This document shows, piece by piece, positions 19,701 to 31,800 of a stretch of 64,000 nucleotides of DNA. The notes beneath the pieces are model-generated. The model saw nothing but the letters and a program-made list of their open reading frames with translations, had not been told where the DNA came from and made no database searches. The stretch comes from Trebouxia sp. TZW2008 (taxonomy: Eukaryota > Chlorophyta > Trebouxiophyceae > Trebouxiales > Trebouxiaceae). Both the position numbers and the translations under genes were made by a program. Position 1 is the first letter of the stretch, and the number at the start of each line of letters is the position of its first letter. The stretch lies in assembly GCA_002118135.1 (NCBI GenBank), contig BDIU01000317.1:1-64000 (forward strand). Reading direction: 5' to 3'.

Positions 19701-22700
19701 CCTGCAGCAGGTGCATCAGTCAGGAAGCAGAATCTCACACATGCGCATAAAACCAGGGGTAGGCTCTAACAGTGGCAAAGAGCAAAGCAGACCTGCGGAA
19801 GGTGCATCAGCAGAAAGCAGGCCGCATTGAAGAGAGTGGTGGCAAAGGCGGCCGGGAAGGGACAGCTTGATGACTTGTATATCATGTCGTACACATAGTA
19901 CAGCTCGGCATCCTGGTACAGCTCTGTATGCCTGAGCAGTTGATCTGTGATGTCATCTCTGCCGCTAGTCGAAGGCCCCTGCAAGTAATATAGAATTGCA
20001 GCCAGCATGCAACATCCTGTGCGTGCAATCAAATCTCCACAGACTCCTTTTTTGCTTCAATGGTGTTTCCCTGAAGTTCCTGTTGGCAATGAAGCTGCCA
20101 AACCGCTTAGGCAAGTGACATGCAGCACGCTGGTTTGCAAAGCATGCTGTGCAGGATTGACTGTCCAATGCTAATGGTGAGCACAAGCAGCATAATGCAG
20201 CACACTGTACAGTCCGTCACGTTTTTCTTGTTCAAGCTGTCAGCCCTGTGCACCCTGGTCCCAGCCTGGCAGTTGCCTTCACGCTTGGGTCAATCAAATT
20301 CAGAGCAGAGTGAGTGGTGCTGGGGAAGAAGGATTCAGTGATGTTGAGCATCAGCTGTTGCAAGCGCCCTGCTGTGCAGTGCTGAAACTGCATTTTGGAC
20401 ACTGCACACACCCAAATATCACGATAATGTTGCTGCGCAGATGCATGATGAAAACATTGTAATTGTATGGCCAAGCACACATTGGCCAAACAGCCATTCG
20501 TTGCAGATGTTGAATTGTTCCCTGTGCTAGACCTCAATTATATTGGTTGAGTGATGAATTGATTGATTGATGGATCAGCGAATTGATTGCTGCTGTGGCC
20601 AGAGGCAGGCATTGCAGGATGCAGGAAGTTGAAAGGGTGCTGTTACCTCATCCAGGGCCTCCATTGCCATCTGGTGTTGCAGTTCAGCAGCAGTGGTGTA
20701 CTGGTGCTGCAGCACAGCATTCTCATGCAGCTGCTGCAGTATGCGAGAGCTCTCCTGCCATCTGCCTGCCTGCCTGCAGCAAGCATGGACATACAAGCTG
20801 ACAGAGAAGACTGCATTCACTGTATTTCCTGACCGCGGGCTCAAGTTGTGAGGCAGTCATACTCAAAACATTGCATATGGACTCTTCCGTGCTATCGACT
20901 GAGACAGCATGCACCTTGGAATTGTGATGATTTCATGCCCTGATGAACATGTGGATGGCTGATTTGCACAAGAGCATGCATGCTTGATTCAGGCAGACTG
21001 CCATTGTGAGCAAGAACATAGATTGAGGTTGTGGACCATGCTGGAAAGGCAAAGAGCATGTGTGGTGGGGATGCAGTGCACCTGTATGCTTGGCGTGCCT
21101 GCTGAAAGCTGCCCTTACTGAGCAGCCACTCGGCCCAGGGCAGGCACACTGCCTCACTCAGCTCAGGATGCTGAGCCGGCAGCTGCTGAGCCTCCTCCCA
21201 CCTCTCACCCTCCACTGCCAACTCTGCCAAAGCCTGTTATACAGTTGAGACGGGCTGAGCAAGACACAATTCCACATGCCCCATTGCTGATGTCATGCAG
21301 TGCATGTGCAGTCATGAAGACACATCACTAATGGTGGAATGTGTGTGATGCGTGACAAAGTACACGGGTGCCATGTCTTTTGTGTGCCTGCAACACAAGT
21401 CAGTCTTGTCGGAAGAGCATTGGATGGTTGTTGTATTGTGTTCAAGTTCCATTGCCAGCTCTGCCAAAACCTGATGTTCATGGAATGCCTGTGATCACTC
21501 ATGAACGCACAGCATGCATTGTGCCTCAAGCACAGGCGCTCTTGACTGTGACAACAACCAGACAAAGCATCTCTAGTTCTGCTGTAACACAAGTCTGGCC
21601 TGTCATTCAAAGTGACATTGTCGACCTGTGCAGCACAGCTGACCTGGAAGTCTTGCAGCTTGACATAGACTTCTTTGGCAAACTGAGTCTGACCAGCCCT
21701 CCTGAAGAAGGCAGCGCTCATTGCAAGAGCCCTCTTCTCAGCAGGATCCTGCCCTGGCAGCTGCGCTACCACCTGGTTGAGCTTATCCCACCACTGATTG
21801 CGGCCCAGAATGGTCACTGCCTTGTCAAACTTCTTGGCCTGCATCATGTGAAATAAGTCCTGATTGTGTCTGCATTTTGGTATGCCAGTACCTGAAGAGC
21901 AATGAAACCTGAGTATGTCTCTCTGAGTTGAGTGAGTTTCTTGGCAAGAGATTTGCAATGCAAGCCAGCGGTAGGGCGTGGTTGTTGTTTCTGTTGCTCA
22001 GGCAAACATATCTATGGCTTACGCTATGCAGTAGTCAGGTCATGCTCACTTGCAGTCGGCATGAGCACCGCTGTATGAATTTGGTGGGGCTGCAGACCCA
22101 ACGTCGATGCAAACTGCAGCCATGTGACCCAATCATCTCAAGCAGCAGCATGCATCCCATAAGACACAGTCTGTCTTGCTTCATTAGGTTGTCCCTGTAA
22201 CATGTTGATCAGCAACAGATCAGCTTCTGCAGCGCTGTGAACAGCTGCAGAGCTGGTGGCATGCACGGTCTGAAGCCATGTGCATAAGGTATCATGCCAG
22301 CTGCATAAGCCAGGTACTGCATGTTGACAATACACTACTTGTGCTAAGCTTGACAAACTGTCTTATCTGTCATGCGTCATGGCAAGCATGCTCAGCGTTG
22401 ATGTACTCAGTTTCGTGACGACTATGCACAGGTTTGCTATGTGCAGGTTGGGAGTATTGATATGCCTGAAGGTACATCTCAGCAGCAGCCTGAAAGTCCT
22501 TCATCTCCTCATTCCACTCCGCCTGCCTTTGGACCAAGCTGTGAGACGCTGCGCCTGCCTGGCTGCTGCTGTTTGATGCTGGCTGCCCTGACACCTGCTC
22601 TGAGGCTTTAATGCGGTCCCACTCCTCTGCCCAGGCTTTTGCCTCAGCAAACTGACGCAGGTCACTGAACATGTCCATTGCCCGGTGCACAGCCCCAGCC

Positions 22701-25700
22701 CTGGCATACGCCCTGGCAGCCTCTTGATACTTGCCCTGCCATAATTGGAAGGCCAGCTTACTTTGGGAGTCACAGGACGGGTGTCATGGTGAGGACCAGA
22801 CAAGACACCATCATTTCACAGCAGCACACTTTGTATGCAAAAATGCCTGACACACCTGGCATGCAAGCATGTCAGCTTGGAACATTGCGACTGATTGCCC
22901 AGCTTTGTGGCCTTGCTCCACCTGATATAGCAGCCGTAAGTGGCAAGTCTCGGTGATGCGCCCAAAGTCTTGCTGGCAGTTGCCAGCAGCCCATTGTTAA
23001 GACCCAAAGCTCATGACACACCTGATAAGCAAGCACGTCAGCTTGTAAGATGGCCACTGGCTGCCCAGCTTTGCGACCTTGCTCCATCTGATGTAGCAGC
23101 CGCAAGTAGCGAGTCTCTTTGATGTGTCCAAAAGCTTTGCTGGCAATTTCCAGCTGCAGTGCATGCAGCGCAGCAAGGCCTAGCGCACTCCACTGTGCGT
23201 CAGGCACTCCCAGGCATGCTGCCTGCATTCACACACGCACTTCTACATAGTGTTTGCATGCAATTGAGAACTCAACAACATGCATCTGATTATCTTAAGG
23301 CAAGGCGGATGTGACCAGAAGGAGGATTGCTGTGAAGCTTGCGTTGGCCAAATGCTGTAATGCGGCCAGCAACATTGAGGTTCTGCTCAAGCTTTCGTGG
23401 CTCACAAATCCTGAAAAGCTAGTGGTGACTGCCCTGTGCGTGCTACGTGTTGCAGCCAGGACTGAAAGCTCGCAAATGCTATGTTCTATTAAGTGAGCTT
23501 TCAAACATGACATGGATGAGAGTTAGTAATGCAGTTTTGCATCAGCAGCTTTGGCAAAGTCTGCTTGCCTTGTATGCATTGTCCCAGTCCTCTGCCGCTA
23601 GGTAGCCTTGCATTGAAGCTGACTGTGGCACCTCCAGAGCCTGCATGCTGCTATAGTGCAGGCAGAACACTTGAGCACCCTTGAAACCAACCACAAAACC
23701 CTGCAGCCAAAATGGTACTGTGCTTGTTGGCCTGTATGGCAGCCCGGGTATCTGATGCATCAGATGCTCAGGCCCAAACACACATTTGACAGAGAGAGCT
23801 GACTTGTGCAAGAATGCGCAGGTAATATGGCCAATAATACAGTGTTGTCCGCTGGCTAAGCTCCTGTGAAAAACCCACACCAAAGCACAAGCACAACCAC
23901 AAGTACACATCATATCTGTTGTTCCAGCGACCCTTTGGTCACAAAACAGCTTGAAGTCCAAGCCACAGGGCTTCAAACTGTCCACTATGAGAAGCTGGTT
24001 GCATTGCATGGGCACAATGTGCAAAGCCTAGCTGAGATGACGGCACATGGTAGATGTCGCCAGCACAAGGCACCCTACGTTGTGCTGGCAACATCTACCA
24101 TGTTTTTTGTGTTTTTTCAGCAAATGCCTGCGCAGTCTCGCCATCATCACAACGCTTACACCCAGATGCTTATCATCAGTTGAAGAGGCGCTAACCTGCA
24201 TCTTCTGTTGGTGCAGGGGAAAGTTGGCAGTCTTGGTGGAGAGCTTGCCGCCTCCAGAGAAGCACAACATGTCCTCAAACTCTGTGTTCCAGGCAACGCT
24301 GTTGGCGTTCTGGTCCTGAGACAGCAAGGCCTTGGTGTGCATGCTGTACACATGGACTGCATTGTTGTCATCCACTACAGCCAGCTTGCCTCTGCTTCTA
24401 CTTAGGTCTAGGCACCTGTAACACAATCATGGAGCATCAATGTGCAAAGCAATCTTCATGCTCGACACATTAGAGACTGGACCAAAAAGGGTGACTGTAC
24501 GCTGATATGTTGATGCCGTACGTGCTGTTGTGGTACACACTGTGAGTTTGCAACATGCAAGAAAAAGAAAGGCACAGGGCTGCCTGTTGCTGCTGCGGAC
24601 CTGATTCAGCTATATTCTAGTGCTGGCATATGACAGAACCAGCATGTGAGGCTTGGGCTGAACAGTAGCCGTACCGTATGGATGTGTGATGCTTGACAAG
24701 CGGCACCGGGAAGGGATTGTCAATGTAGATGGTCACCACTTGGCCGTCTTTGAGACCCAGCAACAGACCTTCATGCCCAGCTGGCCCGCCCACAACCTTG
24801 ATGTACCTGCAGTTGCCGCAGTTCAGCAGCCAGGAGAGACTCTGTCTCTACTCAAACATGCTTCAATGCACCTGTACTGACAACAACCTGCTGAACATGT
24901 GCTATGTATGGTTGATGGTGTGATGTGTACTGTGGTGCTGCTCAGATTACTTGGCAAATGGGCGTTTGTTTAGGCACAAATGCGTCTGCAGATGGCATCA
25001 GACTGGATCCATATTAGCACCCAATGCAATCAAATACAAGGCAGGAGAACTACTGCAACAGCTGCAAAACTTGCCCCTGGCTGTCCTTACCTGATGATGC
25101 TGTCCATCACCCATTCCCGCTTCTTGACCCCCTGGAAGCTGTACAATTGCAGCTTCCTGTCCTGAGTGCATCACGACAGTAACTTGATCAGCCTGACATT
25201 GCTGGTGTACTGCAGTAACCTGAGCATCCGATGTTGCTGCTGATAAATTGCAGCATTGGATTACAGTGCAAACATCCTAACATCGCTGCTGATGTAGGGA
25301 CCATCGTCAGCTTTAGCACTTAGCTATAGCAGGCTTGACATGCAACAGACTTGGACAAGTACTGCAGAGTGATGAGCAGCAACGGATGCAAAATGGGGGT
25401 GATTTGCTTACTAAAGGTGAACATGCTGAGCACGAATGGATGCAACAAGGCTGTTGTAAGCTCTGTGGAGTAGAGCATGCTGTACCTGACATAGGGTGAG
25501 GTGGTCAGCTGTGATGACCAGAAGATTGCATTCCAGCGCTTGCTCAATGACAGCCATCGGCTTGTACTGCATGTGATCTGCATCAGCCCCTGAGCTGAGC
25601 TGATAGATAGTGATGCTTTTGGGCAGCTGTACAGCAAGGCAGTCCTTGTAGACTGCCAGCTTCTTGACGTAGTCATTGCACTTGATGCAACTCTTCTGCT

Positions 25701-28561
25701 CTGTTGTCAATTGCTGTACCACCACATCTGTCATGTGCTCTCTGCAGCCAAGAATATTGTGAGTGGTGTGCATGCCAAGAAGCTGTATAAGCTTGTAATG
25801 CCTGTCAAAGCAGTATGGGGTATGATTTCCGTATGCAGACAGACTAGCTGAGTTTGAAGACACGGCGCTGCTGTTGAACCAACGACGACTGCAGCAAATG
25901 CCATTGCAAGCATCATTGATCTGACACATAGCAGCGTCAGCCTGCATAATGATTTGCCTGGTGATGTAGCCATCATTGTATAGCTGATACAGAGCTTCAG
26001 CATGTCTGGCAACTTGCCTGAAGGCATAGCAATCATGGTAGAGGCCATGGACTGTAGAGAACATCAGCTGGTACACAGCGATGCTGCCGTCCTCGCTGCC
26101 CACAGCAACCAGATTCTTCTTGGGATGGCCTCGCACACACCACACCCAGCCACTACGCTGTGCAAGCATGGCCAGCATGGTGCCATCACTTGTCAGCAGG
26201 TGAGCCTTGCAGTTGGTGCCCCCAATGCAGATGAACTCGCCTGCATCATTTCATTGAAACGGGATGCTAGACAGGCTCAGCAGGCCCAGTTAGGGACGTA
26301 CTGGAGCAATCAACTGTCGCCAACCAGTCAATACTGTGGTAAGATCAACAATGTACACTCACCTGCAGATGGCCTGACTGATCATGTCTGACATGGCTGC
26401 ATGCTGAGCTTTGTATGCCATGATCAGACATGCATGCAGCGGCAACATTAACATGGCAGCATTGGCCAGGCAGGTACATAACCAATGCAAAACAGACGCC
26501 ATTACTACTGAGTCATGCAGCAGGCTAGGAACAAGTTCTGTATGACGTCATGCACATGTACATTCAGGTACATTGCTTTTGCGCACCATTTGGCATGTAT
26601 GACACACAGCAAGGGTCGAAGTCCAGCTGCCTGTCAGGGCAAACAGGCTCCCCAGATAGTGCATACTGAGACAAGGTCCCGTCCCAGCAGCCCACTGTCA
26701 ATATGTCAGCTTGGTCTCTACAGCAAAACTCTGACTCAGCGCCCAATTGTGAGCTATTTTGACAGTTTCGTAAGGCTGTACCTGCCTAACACTGTGGTTC
26801 TCTTTAGTTTGCATATTTGACAATCGCTTGTGACTACTTAAGGTGGTCAATCACGCACTGTGGCATAATCTCCCCTGTAAAGAATGCCAGATTGCACTGC
26901 GCTTATATACATAATGGCTGGGGAATTCAAGCATGCTCATGTTCGTCAAGACAATTTGCAATATGCTTATGTGAGAATTTGCCAGCTTTGCAAGCAGCAT
27001 GTCGAGAGCTCGCTGAGCATATGGGCATGCATGATAGTGCAGGCCGTTTTGCAAAGCACAACAGATCAACCAACTGACACCAATCATGGCTTTTAACATA
27101 TAGAATGTCTGGCGCAGGCTAAGTGTACAGTAATTTCTCTTTTTTGATGTAAGGACATTCTTGATGTAATGACACTGCAAATGGAAACCAATCACTGTGT
27201 CCTGACTGCACTGGCACCTTGTAAGAAGGACATTGTGTGTAGGAACAATTTTCATGGTAATCAAAGCGGTCGTTACAGACTGATGCCACTGTAGCAGAAT
27301 ATAGATCAGCATGATTTGCCTCTAAGAGGGTTGACCTGTTGGGGCTCCAGGAAAGGCTCCAAATGGGAGCCTCACGCTTCATGCATATTGTCTCCTCACC
27401 AATTCTGCTTCTGATACTAATGTGTCCATCATACAGACCCAGTGCCAGGAATTGGCCATCACTTGTCCATGCCAGGCTGACTACCTTTGATGTTACCTAT
27501 AGCAATTGTCCCAGCATGATTTGGTGCTAGCATTTGATGGAGGTAAAAAGAAAGGAAAAGGAAAGTCTATGCCCGACGGCATCAAAGTGGGAGCCTCTGT
27601 CTAAAGCGGCAGCCCAGGAACTTGATGAAGACCTTATCACATTGGTATCACTCTCAACTCATGCATACTTTACAAGCTGCGCAGCAAACAATACTGGAGG
27701 TGGCTGCCAGATTCACAGACTTGTCATGGTAGCTTCTCATACATCGTGCATGCAGCCGACAGGTGCATGCATATGTGCATTGGGAGAACGACGTGTGCTC
27801 TGGTGCTGCTGTCGTCTACCTTGTGCTTTGCAACATGCTTGAGCTCAGGAGACCAGAGACCAAAGTCGCTGGCTGTGCCAGAGGCAAGCTGCTGACTGAG
27901 TGGATTGTAGGCCAAGACTTGGACAGAATCATTGTGGCTGAACTTGACAACTCCTTCAGCCTGTAGAAAGCGTAAACACTTGCATGTGGAACATGCCGAC
28001 CAAACAGACAATGAAAGTGTTGGTGTCAAACCTACCTTGCTTGTCCATATAATGACAGTCTTGTCAGCACCACCTGATGCAAAGCGCTTGCCATCGAACG
28101 AGTATGCCACAGCATAAACAGCATCCTGCAAAGCATATGACAGCTTTTTCAAATTGGCCAAGGCTGCAGCACTGCCCAAGAGACCAGTAGGTTGAGCTGG
28201 GCTAAATGCAGTAAAGGCTGTTTCAGTAATCACCTTGTGTCCACGTAGGCTATGCAGCAGGTCCCCAGCAGATGTCTCATACACCAGAACACGGCTGCCA
28301 ATGCCAGTGACCAGCTCGGAACCGTCTGCGCAGTGAGCAACACACGGTAAGTTTGGCTGTTTTGCAGACAGAACAAGAGCACGTTCATTGCATTCACCTG
28401 GTTTGAAAACAACATCGTAGCAGACTCCTGTGATACCATCTTTCTCCGGCTGCACAGCCACCAAGCATAATTGCGTTTACATCTGACCGACACACAAACT
28501 CGCTGATCACAAGCAAAGATCAGCATACCGCCTTGTCTGACCAACTCAATTGCGTCCTCAT
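16728..28561 (-). CDS. IFT122: Intraflagellar transport protein 122 (IFT-A core), ~20 or more exons
   Basis: IFT122 is a core subunit of the IFT-A complex for retrograde transport and ciliary membrane-protein entry. Exon 1 (28529-28561) reads [11 protein letters not shown]; exon 2 starts [19 protein letters not shown]40 repeats follow: [20 protein letters not shown] (near 28080), [20 protein letters not shown] (near 27860), [20 protein letters not shown] (near 26070), [16 protein letters not shown] (near 25700), then [16 protein letters not shown] and [20 protein letters not shown] (24250-24390) and [15 protein letters not shown] (23690). Helical TPR-like repeats span about 23.2-20.6 kb ([36 protein letters not shown]). 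The zinc-binding tail has [14 protein letters not shown] (18590), [15 protein letters not shown] (18350) and [20 protein letters not shown] before the stop at 16728. Order and motifs match IFT122 throughout. It implies a ciliated stage. The start is head-to-head with ataxin-2. Confidence 0.95.
16855..17345 (-). repeat. Duplicated terminal exon of IFT122, one copy split by a MITE
   Basis: The 5' part of the last exon and flanking intron ([20 protein letters not shown], near 16855-17015) is repeated at about 17045-17345 as [20 protein letters not shown]. The second copy is split at 17120-17265 by a MITE. The interruption and a diverged frame suggest it is decayed. Confidence 0.85.
17120..17265 (+). 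mobile_element. MITE family copy 4
   Basis: About 146 bp from GTATACATTGATTCCTCCTG to CAAAGTCATTGTAC. The interior has TAAGGACACTTGATATAAGG and ACATTCTTGATGTAAGG. It is inserted in the duplicated terminal-exon copy of IFT122, directly after GACCTCCTG. Confidence 0.85.
17818..17956 (-). repeat. Small tandem duplication in IFT122
   Basis: CTGCTCCAGCAATGCTGCAG at 17820 recurs at about 17922 as CTGCTCCAGCAATGCCGCAG, both followed by CCTGCAGCAA. The left copy is within the exon that encodes [12 protein letters not shown]. The right copy lies in the upstream intron. Confidence 0.8.
22856..23170 (-). repeat. Tandemly duplicated IFT122 exon
   Basis: The exon whose 3' end is at 23022 encodes [20 protein letters not shown] and ADVLAYQ before GTGTGT. 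A copy about 166 bp downstream, ending at 22856, encodes [20 protein letters not shown] and ADMLACQ before the same GTGTGT donor. Both are open in the same frame. Confidence 0.92.
24046..24102. repeat. 23-bp inverted repeat in an IFT122 intron
   Basis: Arm 24046-24068 (CATGGTAGATGTCGCCAGCA and on) pairs with 24080-24102 with one mismatch across an 11-base loop. A T-rich run (TTTTTTGTGTTTTTTCAG) follows on the plus strand. Confidence 0.93.
26250..26311 (-). repeat. Short dispersed repeat A, copy 3 (inverted)
   Basis: GATGCTAGACAGGCTCAGCA then GGCCCAGTTAGGGACGTAC. This is the reverse complement of the core seen in the other three copies. It lies in an IFT122 intron. Confidence 0.75.
27125..27293 (+). 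mobile_element. MITE family copy 5
   Basis: About 169 bp from GTACAGTAATTTCTCTTTTT to GTTACAGACTGATGCCACTGTA minus its first bases. The interior has TGATGTAAGGACATTCTTGA and TTTTCATGGTAATCAAAGCG. It sits in an IFT122 intron. Confidence 0.88.
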
Positions 28562-28877
28562 CTACGCACGGAGCTGGCTTCTCATCAGGCTAGGATGGCT
28601 GCTGCATGTCGCGCCGCTGCATGCGCTCGCACGCGGCGAACCTCAGCGTGCAGCATCGAGGTCAACATGAAATCTGGTGATGGCATGAGTCAACTTGCTC
28701 CTTTACTTATGCTTGCGCACGGGCCAAAGCTGGACAGGCAACGACGCTCACTTGCGCAATCCGAGCACGCCGATATCAGAGTACTTCTCTGTGTGCGACG
28801 AGGCGGTCTTGCGTTGCTCGTGGACGAAAACCTGTGTCTGCATGGGGACCTATTTCACCTAGTTTCGTCCTTCAGCC
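28562..28877. promoter_or_regulatory. Bidirectional promoter, IFT122 / ataxin-2
   Basis: Only 316 bp separate the two start codons, which face away from each other. The segment is dense in CpG (GTCGCGCCGCTGCATGCGCT and similar), unlike the flanking introns. It must hold both core promoters and both 5' leaders. No TATA box is obvious. Confidence 0.75.
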
Positions 28878-31800
28878 ATGTTGCCGAGAGACTCACGCAA
28901 ACAGACTGGCGGTCGTGGTGGCAGAAACATCAAACCGGAACGTAGTTCCTCTCGGTCAAATGTCCAGCACACACGGTCATCGGGCAATGCACCAGTTATG
29001 GGAACTGTCATTGGGTTTGCACCAGCATCAGCATCGACCGCGCCTGTCGTGAACAAACGGTTTCTGTTCGCGTTTCAAGTGCTAATAGGATACACAGTAG
29101 AAGTCGAGGTGAGTTACGCATGGCACGACTTGCGTCTCGTCTGTACGACTGGCAAGGCTTATGTGATCGGCCGAAGCGAGCCCGTGCCTGTTCGCAGGTC
29201 AAGTCTGGCGCTGTGTACCAGGGCATTTTCCACACTGCTCAGCTCGACAACGCAAACATACATATGGTCTTGCAAATGGCCAAGCTGATCAAAGAAGGTG
29301 AACAGCAAGCAGCTGCTGAGACACTGCCAAGGAGACCTATCAAGGAGCTCATCATTAAATCAGCAGACCTGGTGTCACTGTTTGCCAAGGATGTGCGCAT
29401 GGGTGCTAATGACCTCAGCGGGCCAGCAGAAGATACCTTCGGCACAGATGCTGCCATCTCTCGAGGTCGTGGAGGGTATGTCCTGCATGCTGTATGTGTG
29501 CTCTGTTTGGCATTCATGACAGTCTGTCACGTTTGTGGTGATGCAAGGCCTGCAACGTTTTGTTGAGTACATGCTGAGCACTGACAGCACAAGCTTAGAC
29601 AGCAATTGATTGCTCCAAAGATTTCCTGTGCTAATCAGCAGAGTGTTTGTGTCACGTACAGAAACCTGGCTGATCTCCATATTCAGCTCAAATGGTTTAG
29701 ACTTGCCAGGGACTGCGGTACAATATGAGCTGGGCCTTCTGAGCCTGCCTAGCATGCATTTCTGATGAATGAACGAGTTTGTGTTGCAAGATGAGCATGC
29801 TTGCTTACAGCTTGGCTGGTCGGGAATTGCAAAGATGGGCTCCTGAGTCATCAGATGAGCTCAGCGGCATGCTGCTTGAGCCGGGGCCTGCGCACAAAGG
29901 CAATTCATCTGCCAAGTGGGACCAGTTTGCAGCAAACAAGCAGCTTTTTGGCACGCAAACCCACTATGATGAGGATCTGTACACCACAAAGCTTGATGCT
30001 GGGGCTTCAGGCATCAGCGTGCAGGAAGCAGAAAGACTTGCTGCAGAGATACAAGGTCGCGTTGCCTCAAATCGCCATCAGGCAGAGGAGCGCGGTGCAC
30101 ATATTGATGACTCAGGGGTACGCCTGTCCCTGTGCAAACAATGCCACGTGCACAGCCTCGCTGCACAACTGAGTGCCCTTGCATAACATTGTGACTGCGA
30201 AAAGGGTAAAGGAAGCTTGCAGCCAGTGCGTGATAAGGCTCATTTGTGGCCTGCTGTACTTTGTGGGTGTGCATATGGTTGTGTTTGCTTTGCAGCTTCT
30301 ACCATGGCCTGTAACTTGTCAAATGTCCTGCATTGAGATTGAATCTTCTCTTGCTTTCAGGCCCGTTTTGTCATAGGCATGCTCGTACCCACTTGCCAAT
30401 GTACTCATCTACAAGCCGGCCTGTGAGTTAGTAATATGTGCTGGCTCAAGCTGCAATGTCTTCTTGCGCCTGCTTACTTAGGATCAGGTCAGGCACAAAA
30501 GTCTTAGATGCTTTTACCTTGTTCAAGCAGATGAGGCTGTGACTGACTGCCATTGGGCAGAGCTTTACATCAGAAATCTTATCCATACTGTGCTATCTTC
30601 AAGTTTCTGGTGCTAGATGCAGCAAGGGACTTGCCTGCACTGACTGTCACCATCACGATACATGCAGATTGATGAGGAAGACCTATACTCAGCAGTGAGG
30701 CGGGACCCTAGCTCAGCAGAGCCTGATGAGCATGGGCAGGAGGACGATGCCTTGAATGCTGACACCTTTGGTGCGGCTGCTGCTGGCAACCTTGATGCGG
30801 GCAATGGCGGAGCAGCTCCACAGTCTGCTTGGAGCAGTGCAGGGGCCAGCCTTGCAGTAGTGGGCGGAAATAACAGGTCTTATCAAGTGCTCCTCAATCA
30901 CACCAGTGTGCCTGCACAATTTTTGTGAAGCCTGACCATCTTTGTGTGATTATGCTGGGCAGACCGACAGGTGTTGTTGCGCAGAATACCACTGCACCTA
31001 CATGACTTGAAGCATAGCTTGCTTTGAGCAACTGCTTGTCGCGTGGGGTTTCATGCTTCATACATGGCTCTTTGATGCCTCTTTGATGGTATATGAACAC
31101 GGCAAGTAGCTGATCCTGACATGATGTTTATCTGGCTATGCTGGGAACCTTTTTTGGTGGAGCTATGCGTCACATGCCGTTTGCACCTTCTGCCCTGTCA
31201 TGATGCAGAGATAATTGAGGCATTCTGCTATGCCCTTTTGTTTGCCCATGTTTTGTGGTGCTCTGTTCTTTACTGTCTTTGAGTTGAGGCCAAATAGCTC
31301 AGGAGAGAACCATTCGGAGGCAGCTGCTTGCTTCTTGCACACCCAGCAAGTGTGTAAATGGCAATGCTGATCACGCTGCAGGGGAGAGAATCAGGGGGCA
31401 GGCAGCAGCAGCAGCAAGGGCAGCGCTACCCAGCCTATTGACATGTCAATGCGGGCCGAGCACAACAAAGTGCGCAGCCATCTGACAGGCTCAAAGAAGG
31501 AGCGTTCTTCCCCTTATGGCACTCCTGTCACCAAGAGCCCCCTGTCGACCTCTCCACTCATTGCCAATGCTGCTGCTCTGGAAGCCCTCAACCTTAACCC
31601 AGGATCTGCAAAGTGGGTCACTGCACTGAACATGCGCTCTGCTCATGTCTGCTGCATCTGCGCTCACAATCAGTGAGCTGCTGCACTGAAAGCATGACCT
31701 GCCCATATGTGCTGCGCCTGTGCACAATGTACCTGCTAGACCCAAACGCGGTCAGCCTCAGATCCACTCAAGTAAACAGCTGAGACATACACTTGCTCGC

